Part shown: piece after piece, positions 1 through 5,799 of the stretch
Numbering within the stretch: the stretch's first letter is position 1
Layout of the letters: each line of letters opens with the position of its first letter
Source of the DNA: Deltaproteobacteria bacterium
Lineage (GTDB): Bacteria; Desulfobacterota; B13-G15; RBG-16-54-18
Direction of reading: 5' to 3'
Length of the DNA stretch: 6,863 nt
Assembly (NCBI GenBank): GCA_003646745.1
Contig: QMLM01000089.1
Location: 1-6,863, forward strand
Position numbers and translations under genes: made by a program
The notes under the pieces: model-generated
Database searches by the model: none
Told to the model about the DNA's origin: nothing
Seen by the model: only the letters and a program-made list of their open reading frames with translations

Positions 1-235
1 CTATTATTCTGTATTTCTCACCAGCTAACTGATCAATAGCAGCTGCTTGTTTCCGATTATCTTCTTCCTCTTCAGTTAATTCAAATTGCCCCAACAATAT
101 TCTTGTAACAAACTCGAAATATGATTCAATAAGGACAATATCTGCATACAAGGCAACAGAAGGATATTTCATATTTGATGCTATATCTTTGATAAAATTT
201 TGAAATTCTATTTCCTTTTTCCATAAAGCGTCCAT
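1..235 (-). CDS. Hypothetical protein, N-terminal part, runs off the left edge
   Basis: An open frame begins at ATG 235-233 and stays open for 78 codons to the window edge, so the C-terminus is missing. The protein starts MDALWKKEIEFQNF and is rich in charged residues. It has a short hydrophobic/aromatic stretch around residues 27-49 (VALYADIVLIESYFEF and following) and an acidic run ELTEEEEDN at about 52-60. I see no signal peptide or clear membrane helix, and it looks like a soluble helical protein. The start is supported by an AGGGGG ribosome site 6 nt upstream and by a candidate promoter overlapping the end of ktrA. The region is much more AT-rich than the genes to its right (76 G+C in the first 240 bases by hand count), which hints at a different origin or weak constraint. 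I do not recognise the family and give no function. Confidence 0.7.
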   Translation of the reverse strand, partial: MDALWKKEIEFQNFIKDIASNMKYPSVALYADIVLIESYFEFVTRILLGQFELTEEEEDNRKQAAAIDQLAGEKYRII

Positions 236-319
236 GTTTTACCCCCTAATTTTTGTATGGTCTGATTTCGCCTAATGTTCTGACGGGTAAGTTTATCTTC
301 CCTTGCCATTTTATACAGA
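236..319. other. 84-nt intergenic gap between ktrA and the left-edge gene
   Basis: This is the only gap longer than 10 nt in the window. It carries the -10 part of a candidate promoter, a leader of about 65 nt and a ribosome binding site. I looked for a GC-rich stem followed by a T-run on the minus strand after the ktrA stop and found none, so read-through from the upstream operon into the left-edge gene is possible. A TCTGA pentamer occurs twice on the plus strand (261-265 and 279-283), which I do not consider meaningful. Confidence 0.6.
242..247 (-). promoter_or_regulatory. Ribosome binding site of the left-edge hypothetical gene
   Basis: On the minus strand this reads AGGGGG, one mismatch from AGGAGG, and ends 6 nt before the ATG at 235. 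It supports that start over any in-frame alternative. Confidence 0.55.
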
Positions 320-336
320 TTATTTTAACTTCTCAA
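308..336 (-). promoter_or_regulatory. Candidate sigma-70 promoter for the left-edge gene
   Basis: On the minus strand TTGAGA (336-331) and TAAAAT (313-308) are separated by exactly 17 nt. Each differs from the consensus hexamers TTGACA and TATAAT at one position. Transcription would start near position 301 and give a leader of about 65 nt before the ATG at 235. The -35 box lies inside the last codons of ktrA, and the -10 box lies just past its stop. The assignment rests on sequence match only, and AT-rich DNA gives chance matches. Confidence 0.42.
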
Positions 337-967
337 TGTCCTTTCTCTTTCCCAGGACAATGAGGATGTCGCTATCCTTCACCACAAAATCTGCGGTGGG
401 GTTTATAGTCATTCTGTCGGGGATCAATTCCTTTACAGCGATTACACTGACGTTAAACTTACTGCGCAGGTGTAGCTGGGCAAGACTCTTGCCGATAAAC
501 TCCTTTGGTGGAGCCACCTCCATAATGGAGTACTCAGGTGACAAAGGCAGGTAGTCAAGGATATTGGGAGAGGAAAGGCTTTTGGCCAACTTCACGGCGG
601 TATCACGCTCGGGAAATACTATCTCCGTAGCCCCGATCTTCTCCAAGGCCCTGCCATGATCCTCACTCATAATCTTCACAATGATGTTCTTTACCCCTAT
701 GTCCCGCAAAAAAAGGGTAACCAAAATGCTGGAGCTGAGATCATCCCCCAAGCTTACGACCACGGCATCCATGTCTTTAAACCCCACGGTCTCCAAGATG
801 GACTTGTCGGTAGCATCGGCAATAATGGTCTGCGAAGAATAGCGTTGTAGCCTTTGGGCCCTCTCCTTGTTACGATCGATCCCTACCACTTCATGGCCGT
901 TTTCATGTAAGGTCTTGGCCACATTAAAACCGAAATTACCCAACCCAATTACAGCAAACTTCCCCAT
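320..967 (-). CDS. ktrA: Ktr/Trk potassium uptake system, RCK regulatory subunit (KtrA/TrkA family)
   Basis: This is the cytoplasmic gating subunit that assembles as a ring under the KtrB channel and controls K+ flux in response to bound nucleotides. At 215 aa it matches single-RCK KtrA proteins rather than the doubled TrkA of E. coli. Residues 1 to about 120 form the Rossmann-type RCK_N domain. The glycine motif GLGNFG is at 8-13, following a hydrophobic beta strand. The acidic residue D31, in VVGIDRNKER, would contact the nucleotide ribose, and ADATD is at 50-54. Residues from about 135 to 215 form the TrkA_C (RCK_C) domain. Start ATG 967 has a GGAGG site 5 nt upstream, placed in the 10-nt gap after the ktrB stop. 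Adjacency to ktrB supports a working two-subunit transporter. All family hallmarks are intact. Whether ATP/ADP or NAD(H) is the physiological ligand cannot be read from the sequence. Confidence 0.95.
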   Translation of the reverse strand: MGKFAVIGLGNFGFNVAKTLHENGHEVVGIDRNKERAQRLQRYSSQTIIADATDKSILETVGFKDMDAVVVSLGDDLSSSILVTLFLRDIGVKNIIVKIMSEDHGRALEKIGATEIVFPERDTAVKLAKSLSSPNILDYLPLSPEYSIMEVAPPKEFIGKSLAQLHLRSKFNVSVIAVKELIPDRMTINPTADFVVKDSDILIVLGKRKDIEKLK

Positions 968-972
968 CTCGA

Positions 973-977
973 CCTCC
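973..977 (-). promoter_or_regulatory. Ribosome binding site of ktrA
   Basis: GGAGG, within TAGGGAGGTC on the minus strand, lies between the ktrB stop codon and the ktrA ATG with 5-nt spacing. It fixes the ktrA start at 967. Confidence 0.7.
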
Positions 978-2354
978 CTAGCCTACCATGATGTTCTCCT
1001 CTGTATATTGAAAACGTCTAGCCTCCTCCCTCTTAGCTAAAGCGAAGGCAAGGGTCAAGGGGCCAAGGCGTCCTACAAACATAGTAATAATGATCAACAT
1101 CTTACTCAAAGGGGTGAGGGTACCTGTAGCCCCAGTGGAGAGTCCTACGGTACCAAAGGCAGAGGTAACCTCGAAAAGTAGCTCCAAAAACAACCTCCTG
1201 CTTTTGGGGTGGGGGATTCCTCCCCCCTGAAAAATGAGCACCAAGACGAGGATCAGGGTAACGAGCAAAAAGGAGGCCAAAAAAATAGATATGGAGCGAG
1301 AAACTGTCTCTCTGGGTAGCGTCCTTTTGAACATGTTGACCTCTGCTCTGCCCCGGAAGCGGTTCCAAGCCACAGAAAAGAGTATAGCGAGGTTAGTGGT
1401 CTTCACCCCCCCTCCACATGAACCGGGGGAGGCACCTACGAACATCAGGATCACAAAGACAAAGAGCGTGGCATTGCTCAGATGCCAAAATTCAACGGTG
1501 CTGAAACCGGCCGTTCTAGCGGTCACCGATTGAAAAAGGGAGATAATCACCTTATTTTTTAACGAATACCCCGCCAGTGTATTCCCTCTCTCAAGCAGAA
1601 AGAAGAGCAACGTTCCGACAACGATCAAAACGGCTGTGGTGACCAAGACGACCTTGGTGTGCAGAGAGAGGGGGGATCTTCTCCTCAGCCCCCTCCTGAG
1701 TTCATGCAGGACAACAAATCCGATACCACCTAAAATAATCAGAGAAATGAAGGTGATATTTACCATTAAGTTATGTCGATAACTGCTGAGACTTCCCTTC
1801 AGCAGTGAGAAGCCAGCGTTACAAAAGGCGGACACTGCGTGGAAAATGGCCAGATAAAGGGCCTCAGTACAGCTGTAGGTGGGCAACCAACTCCAAAATA
1901 AAAAACAGGCTCCCACCGTCTCAATAGTGATGGTATACATAAACACCCATTTCACAATATAGAATATATCCCTTACAGGGGCATAGGCAAAGACGTCTTG
2001 AACGGCCATTTTGTTGCGCAGGGGAATGCCTCTACCCAGCAGGTGATAAAATAATACGGAGAAGGTCATAATGCCCAAACCGCCCACCTGGATGAGGGAC
2101 AGAATTACCACCTGGCCCCAAGGGGTAAAGAACTTACCTGTCTCCACCACTGTCAGACCTGTAACGCAGACCGCCGAGGTAGATGTAAAAAGGGCGTTGA
2201 GGAGATCCATCCCTCCCTGCTTGGTACAGGAGGGAAGCTTGAGGGCTAAGGTGCCCAAAAAGATGAAGGAGAGAAAACTCAAGATCAAGGTTCGCTGGGG
2301 GGTTAGGAAGGCAACAAAATAGCTCCTGAAGGTCCTGGGTGTGTTCTGCTCCAT
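978..2354 (-). CDS. ktrB: Potassium uptake channel subunit, KtrB/TrkH family
   Basis: This is an integral inner-membrane K+ translocating subunit of the superfamily of K+ transporters, 458 aa long, typical of KtrB. All four membrane-pore-membrane repeats can be traced by their filter glycines: CVTGL (G66), CNAGF (G181), TAGFS (G283) and GTVGLS (G404). The glycine/serine-rich intramembrane gate loop of the third repeat is visible as GASPGSCGGGVKTT at about 307-320. The usual C-terminal motif GRLGPLTLAFAL is at 428-439. Two intact cytosolic basic loops and a short polar N-terminus (MEQNTPRTFR) fit the family. Start ATG 2354 overlaps the stop of the upstream kinase gene as TAATG, with only a weak AAGGGA upstream. 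Translation therefore probably depends on re-initiation after the kinase. ktrA follows 10 nt downstream. In other KtrB proteins transport is coupled to or stimulated by Na+, but I cannot verify that here. Confidence 0.95.
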   Translation of the reverse strand: MEQNTPRTFRSYFVAFLTPQRTLILSFLSFIFLGTLALKLPSCTKQGGMDLLNALFTSTSAVCVTGLTVVETGKFFTPWGQVVILSLIQVGGLGIMTFSVLFYHLLGRGIPLRNKMAVQDVFAYAPVRDIFYIVKWVFMYTITIETVGACFLFWSWLPTYSCTEALYLAIFHAVSAFCNAGFSLLKGSLSSYRHNLMVNITFISLIILGGIGFVVLHELRRGLRRRSPLSLHTKVVLVTTAVLIVVGTLLFFLLERGNTLAGYSLKNKVIISLFQSVTARTAGFSTVEFWHLSNATLFVFVILMFVGASPGSCGGGVKTTNLAILFSVAWNRFRGRAEVNMFKRTLPRETVSRSISIFLASFLLVTLILVLVLIFQGGGIPHPKSRRLFLELLFEVTSAFGTVGLSTGATGTLTPLSKMLIIITMFVGRLGPLTLAFALAKREEARRFQYTEENIMVG

Positions 2355-3838
2355 TACCCAGATCCCTTCTTGAGATAAATGGTGAACTCTGCACCCTTGC
2401 CCTGCTCGCTGTTCACCTTTATCTTCCCCCCGAAGTCCTCAATGATCTTTAAAGAGATGGAAAGCCCCAGCCCCGTCCCCTTCTCAGGAGACTTGGTAGT
2501 ATAGAAGGGATCAAAAATTTTTTCAAGATTTTCGGCAGGGATCCCCTCTCCCGTATCCTTTATGGAGATGGTCACCCAATCATCTTCCTGTTTTGTCCTA
2601 ATGAATATAGAACCACCTTGAGGCATGGCGTCGGCGGAGTTCATCAACATATTGACCAAGACCTGTTGCAGTTGATCGCTGTTGCCCCTTATTGGAGGGA
2701 GACCGTCTCCAAGAGAGAGATCAACATCTATTTTTTTAAACCCCTTTTGTACGGTTACCAAGGCCAAAGAGTCTTGGATCACTTTATTCACATCTATATC
2801 TTCTATCTGGGAAGTAGGAGGTCTGGAGAATTGTAAAAGATCCTTTATGATGCGGTTGATCCTCTCGGTCTCCTTCCTCGTTCTCTCCACTAAGTCCAAG
2901 AGGGACTTGTCATTCTTCAGCTTTTTGCGCAAGATCTCCGTATGGCCCAATACCGAGGTAAGGGGGTTGCCTATTTCATGGGCTACACCAGCGGCCAATC
3001 TGCCCACCGATGCCAACTTTTCAGAGAGCAAAAGCTCCTGTTGTGCCTCTTTCAATTTTTTGATGGTAGTCTCCAAGTCCCTCTGCTTTTCGGCCAACCT
3101 CTCCACCATCTGATTAAAGGCCTTGGCCAACTCTCCTATCTCATTTTCATATTCTATCTGCGCCCTTTGGTCCAACTCCCCTCCTCTTATCCGCTGCGCC
3201 ACCTCCACTAACCTCTTTAAGGGGTTCACTACTGCGCGAGCCAACAAAAAACTCCCGAAGGTGACCAAGACCAAGGAGTCCACGATGATCAATATAAGGA
3301 CCAATCTTCGGAAGACCACCAGCCTATCTGTAACATCAGCCAAGGAAAAGGAAACCTGCACCCCTCCAATCACTTCCCCCTTCCTTGTAAGGGGAGCCGT
3401 CAAGATGAGCCTCCTGTAAAATGACCACCAGAGGGTGCCTCTGCTCTCCAGCCTTACCTCTCCCCTGCCCTGGGCCATAGCTTTGCGTAGATCAGCTACA
3501 TATCTTCCTCCCTTACCTCGGATGATAAGGGGCCTCAGGTCTTTTCCAACTATCCAGATTCCCTCCACTTCCCGTAGTTGTGTGAAACCGATGAGGATCC
3601 TCGATAGGGTGGGATCCTGATACCATTTGTCCCCCTGCAGGGTGGCAATCCCCCTCAGCAAGGAGGAAAGCAAAATGTGCCCCTCAGATATCTTTTGCTC
3701 CAGGATCTGGTTTTCGCTCACCTTGAGGATAGTGAAACCAATCAAAAGCAAAGATGCCACCACCAAGATGGCTATATTGAGGACTATCTCCATCCTCAAT
3801 CCAACTCGAACCTTGCGAAATAACCATTTGGTATTCAT
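2354..3838 (-). CDS. Membrane sensor histidine kinase (periplasmic sensor, HAMP, HisKA, HATPase_c)
   Basis: This 494-aa inner-membrane kinase autophosphorylates on histidine and passes phosphate to a response regulator. A basic N-terminus is followed by a first membrane helix (about 18-40) and an extracytoplasmic sensor segment (about 41-176). That segment includes GIWIVGKDLRPL and APLTRKGEVIGGVQVS, a pattern like a single CACHE/PDC domain. The second helix is at about 177-202. HAMP follows (about 203-255, with P206 and ENEIGELAKAFNQM), then a coiled-coil linker. The H-box GVAHEIGNPLTS places the phospho-acceptor at H287. The N-box LVNMLMNSADAM has N396 and N400. The G1 box is DTGEGIP (428-434), the F-box IFDPFYTTK (441-449) and the G2 box GTGLGLS (454-460). 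The catalytic core is complete and of the NtrB/ZraS-like type that often partners with sigma-54 activators (family inference). No response regulator lies in the window. The gene starts 3 nt after the prepilin peptidase stop and overlaps ktrB by 1 nt. The ligand is unknown; a link to K+ or osmotic state is inferred from context only. Confidence 0.93.
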   Translation of the reverse strand: MNTKWLFRKVRVGLRMEIVLNIAILVVASLLLIGFTILKVSENQILEQKISEGHILLSSLLRGIATLQGDKWYQDPTLSRILIGFTQLREVEGIWIVGKDLRPLIIRGKGGRYVADLRKAMAQGRGEVRLESRGTLWWSFYRRLILTAPLTRKGEVIGGVQVSFSLADVTDRLVVFRRLVLILIIVDSLVLVTFGSFLLARAVVNPLKRLVEVAQRIRGGELDQRAQIEYENEIGELAKAFNQMVERLAEKQRDLETTIKKLKEAQQELLLSEKLASVGRLAAGVAHEIGNPLTSVLGHTEILRKKLKNDKSLLDLVERTRKETERINRIIKDLLQFSRPPTSQIEDIDVNKVIQDSLALVTVQKGFKKIDVDLSLGDGLPPIRGNSDQLQQVLVNMLMNSADAMPQGGSIFIRTKQEDDWVTISIKDTGEGIPAENLEKIFDPFYTTKSPEKGTGLGLSISLKIIEDFGGKIKVNSEQGKGAEFTIYLKKGSG

Positions 3839-3841
3839 TGC

Positions 3842-4627
3842 TTAAACACCTATCCCCTGCAAGAAACCCCAGTACCAATTGATCAAGGCCTTACCCCAAA
3901 ATGTATATATGACAGCCCCCAAGGAGAGAAAAGGACCAAAGGGGACGGCGTACTTACTGTCTGCCTCGGAAGAGGCCAGAATCAAGGCCAACCCTACCAC
4001 TGCGCCGATAAAAGAACTACACAGGATGGTAAACAGCACCCCTCTCCAGCCGATAAATGCGCCGATCATGGCTAAAAGTTTTATATCCCCTCCCCCTATC
4101 CCTTCCCTTTTAGTTAGCAAGTGATAGCCACTGGCCACCAAATATAAGGTCCCTCCTCCCACAAGAACCCCGATGAGGGAATCCTTAAACGACATATGGG
4201 GATGAAACCAGGAAACAGCCAGACCTACCAAGATCCCCGGCAGGCTTATCACATCGGGGATAAGCCTGTGGGATAGATCGATAAAGCTTACAACCGTCAA
4301 AGAGGCAAAGAAGGCGAAATATATCAGATAAAAGAAGGAAATGCCGTAATGCAAAAGGAGCGCAGCAGAGAAAACGCCCATCAGGAGCTCCACCAAAGGG
4401 TAACGCAAGGAGATTGGTGCCTTACATGCCCTACACCTGCCCCGCAAAAGGATAAAACTCACGAGGGGGATGTTGTCGTAGAAGTGAATGGGTGCCCCAC
4501 AGTGGGGACAATGAGAACAAGGAGAGACAATGGACTCCTGCCGGGGGAGCCTGTAGATGCACACATTGAGGAAGCTCCCGATAATTGTCCCAAAAATAAA
4601 ACCAATAAATAAGATAAGCTCGTTCAT
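3842..4627 (-). CDS. pilD: Type IV prepilin leader peptidase / N-methyltransferase (PilD/GspO family)
   Basis: This polytopic inner-membrane aspartyl protease of the A24 family removes the short leader from type IV prepilins or type II secretion pseudopilins and usually N-methylates the new N-terminus. I place the start at ATG 4627 (261 aa), not at an in-frame ATG at 4696. The shorter protein begins MNELILFIGFIFGTIIGSFLNV, as usual for the family, and has a GGAGG site 8 nt upstream. The N-terminal domain (about 10-92) carries the zinc-binding tetracysteine pair CPHC (C40, C43) and CRAC (C65, C68), followed by ISLRYPLVELLMG. The peptidase domain (from about 105) has the first catalytic region IDLSHRLIPD (D117) and the second motif GGGD (D181). 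Both are intact, so the enzyme should be active and bifunctional. The gene begins 5 nt after the glycosyltransferase stop. No pilin or secretion genes are visible nearby, so whether it serves pili or type II secretion is open. Confidence 0.95.
   Translation of the reverse strand: MNELILFIGFIFGTIIGSFLNVCIYRLPRQESIVSPCSHCPHCGAPIHFYDNIPLVSFILLRGRCRACKAPISLRYPLVELLMGVFSAALLLHYGISFFYLIYFAFFASLTVVSFIDLSHRLIPDVISLPGILVGLAVSWFHPHMSFKDSLIGVLVGGGTLYLVASGYHLLTKREGIGGGDIKLLAMIGAFIGWRGVLFTILCSSFIGAVVGLALILASSEADSKYAVPFGPFLSLGAVIYTFWGKALINWYWGFLQGIGV
3847..3851 (-). promoter_or_regulatory. Weak ribosome binding site of the histidine kinase gene
   Basis: AGGTG on the minus strand lies 8 nt before the ATG at 3838, inside the last codons of the prepilin peptidase gene. 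It is weaker than the sites of the other genes. Translational coupling across the 3-nt gap probably contributes. Confidence 0.4.
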
Positions 4628-4632
4628 TTCCC

Positions 4633-5799
4633 CTACCTCCCTTTCTCCGCAAGCAGTCTCTGATAAAGTTCTTCCTGTTCTCTGAGCATCTGCCATATGT
4701 CGAAATCATCCACCATCTTTCTCCCCTGCTCTCCTAGGGTCCTTGCCTCCTCGGGGTGATCGAGAAGATATATTACCCTTTCAGCCATCCCACCTATGTC
4801 TTTAGGTTCGACCAAAAAGCCATTGACCCCGGAGACAACTGCCTCAGGGGTTCCATCGACACTGGTGGCGACAATAGGTACCCCCACAGCCATGGCCTGG
4901 GGCAAAACCCGAGGGAGTCCTTCCCACAAGGAGGTCAGCACAAAGATATCAGAAGCAGCCAAGATCTCAGGAATATCTCTTCGCCATCCTAAAAGTCTGA
5001 ATCTCTCCCCCAAACCCAGCTCCTTCGCCCTCCTCTGTACTTTGCCCCTTAATACCCCATCCCCCACGAGGATGAAATTTGCCTCCCGCTGCTGGATGAC
5101 CAAATGGGCCACCTCCACATAGTCCAAGGGGGCCTTTTGGGGCTTAAGACATCCGATCATGGTCACCAAAGGAAGGCCAGGGTCTATACCCAGCTCCACC
5201 TTCTTCTGCTCTGCCTTGACTGCTGCCCCCCTGAATGTCTCTATCTCTATCCCGCTTCGGATAAGGATTGCCTTATGCGGGGGAAAAATCCCCAAATCCA
5301 CCCCCTTTCTAATATTGGCCCTGGCCACAGCTATGAATTTGTCGGTGATTTTGGCGGTCAACTTTTCCAGCAAGACAAAAAAAGCCCTGACGAGAGATGG
5401 TTGATAGTCGTGGAAGCCAAAACCATGGATGGTGTGGACAATAACATCCGCCCCTGCCAACTTTGCCGCCCATCTCCCCAATATGCCCGCCTTAGAGCTA
5501 TGGGTATGGACGATCATGGGGGCCGAATCCCCTCTCTTTATCTCCCTTAAGATCTCCCTTATTTTAAACAGGGCCCTTACATCCTTAACAGGATTTATCT
5601 CCCTAATGAGCTCAGGCAGAAAAAATGTCCTTACCCCTTTCAGGGCCAGAGCCTCCTGCACCAAGATCCCTTCATGGTTGCTAATAAGGTAAGGGCAAAA
5701 ACGCTCTCGATCCAGATGCCCGACGGTAAAAAGGGTGTTCTGCTGGGCCCCGCCCAGCTCCAGCTTTGTGATGATATGCACCACATTAGCAGGCCTCAT
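4633..5799 (-). CDS. Glycosyltransferase family 4 (GT-B fold, group 1)
   Basis: This is a 388-aa cytoplasmic or membrane-associated enzyme that transfers a sugar from a nucleotide donor to a growing glycan or lipid-linked acceptor. The start at ATG 5799 has a GGAGG site 7 nt upstream and overlaps the upstream stop as ATGA. A longer frame from 5862 would add 21 residues with no family character. The N-terminal GT4 motif LELGGAQQ is at 13-20 (GGAQ 16-19), HTHSSKAG is at 98-105, and the acceptor-side HTIHGFGFH is at 122-130. The C-terminal donor domain begins with VTMIGCLKPQKAP (212-224) and contains ILVGDG and LLGWRRDIPEILAASDIFVLTS. The donor motif EGLPRVLPQAMAVGVPIVAT (293-312) follows. The second glutamate of the usual E-x7-E motif is Q301 here. 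An E-to-Q change at this spot occurs in some GT4 members as I recall them, so I do not take it as inactivation. Paired with the FAD enzyme upstream, it probably builds capsule, O-antigen or exopolysaccharide. Donor and acceptor cannot be told. Confidence 0.92.
   Translation of the reverse strand: MRPANVVHIITKLELGGAQQNTLFTVGHLDRERFCPYLISNHEGILVQEALALKGVRTFFLPELIREINPVKDVRALFKIREILREIKRGDSAPMIVHTHSSKAGILGRWAAKLAGADVIVHTIHGFGFHDYQPSLVRAFFVLLEKLTAKITDKFIAVARANIRKGVDLGIFPPHKAILIRSGIEIETFRGAAVKAEQKKVELGIDPGLPLVTMIGCLKPQKAPLDYVEVAHLVIQQREANFILVGDGVLRGKVQRRAKELGLGERFRLLGWRRDIPEILAASDIFVLTSLWEGLPRVLPQAMAVGVPIVATSVDGTPEAVVSGVNGFLVEPKDIGGMAERVIYLLDHPEEARTLGEQGRKMVDDFDIWQMLREQEELYQRLLAEKGR
4636..4640 (-). 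promoter_or_regulatory. Ribosome binding site that decides the pilD start
   Basis: GGAGG (within AAGGGAGG) on the minus strand lies in the last sense codons of the glycosyltransferase gene, 8 nt before ATG 4627. It favours this start over the upstream in-frame ATG at 4696. Confidence 0.7.

Noticed and set aside
256..290. Possible integron attC-like or palindromic element (CGCCTAATGTTCTGACGGG) before the left-edge gene
   Set aside because: Only a vague GCCTAA-type match is present. The paired core sites and the imperfect inverted-repeat structure of attC are missing, and the repeated TCTGA is too short to mean anything.
1102..1368. An 88-codon minus-strand frame inside ktrB
   Set aside because: It is an out-of-frame shadow of the conserved KtrB membrane region without a ribosome site or recognisable protein.
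2682..3113. A 143-codon open frame on the plus strand
   Set aside because: It lies wholly antisense to the histidine kinase HAMP-HisKA region, has no ribosome site or family features, and is explained by the kinase's codon pattern.
4628..4696. Upstream ATG start (4696) for the prepilin peptidase
   Set aside because: The extra 23 residues are polar, unlike the family N-terminus, and overlap the glycosyltransferase gene. A strong GGAGG lies just before the downstream ATG 4627.
5104..5550. A 148-codon open frame on the plus strand
   Set aside because: It is antisense to the conserved glycosyltransferase N-terminal half; the translation shows no recognisable domain.
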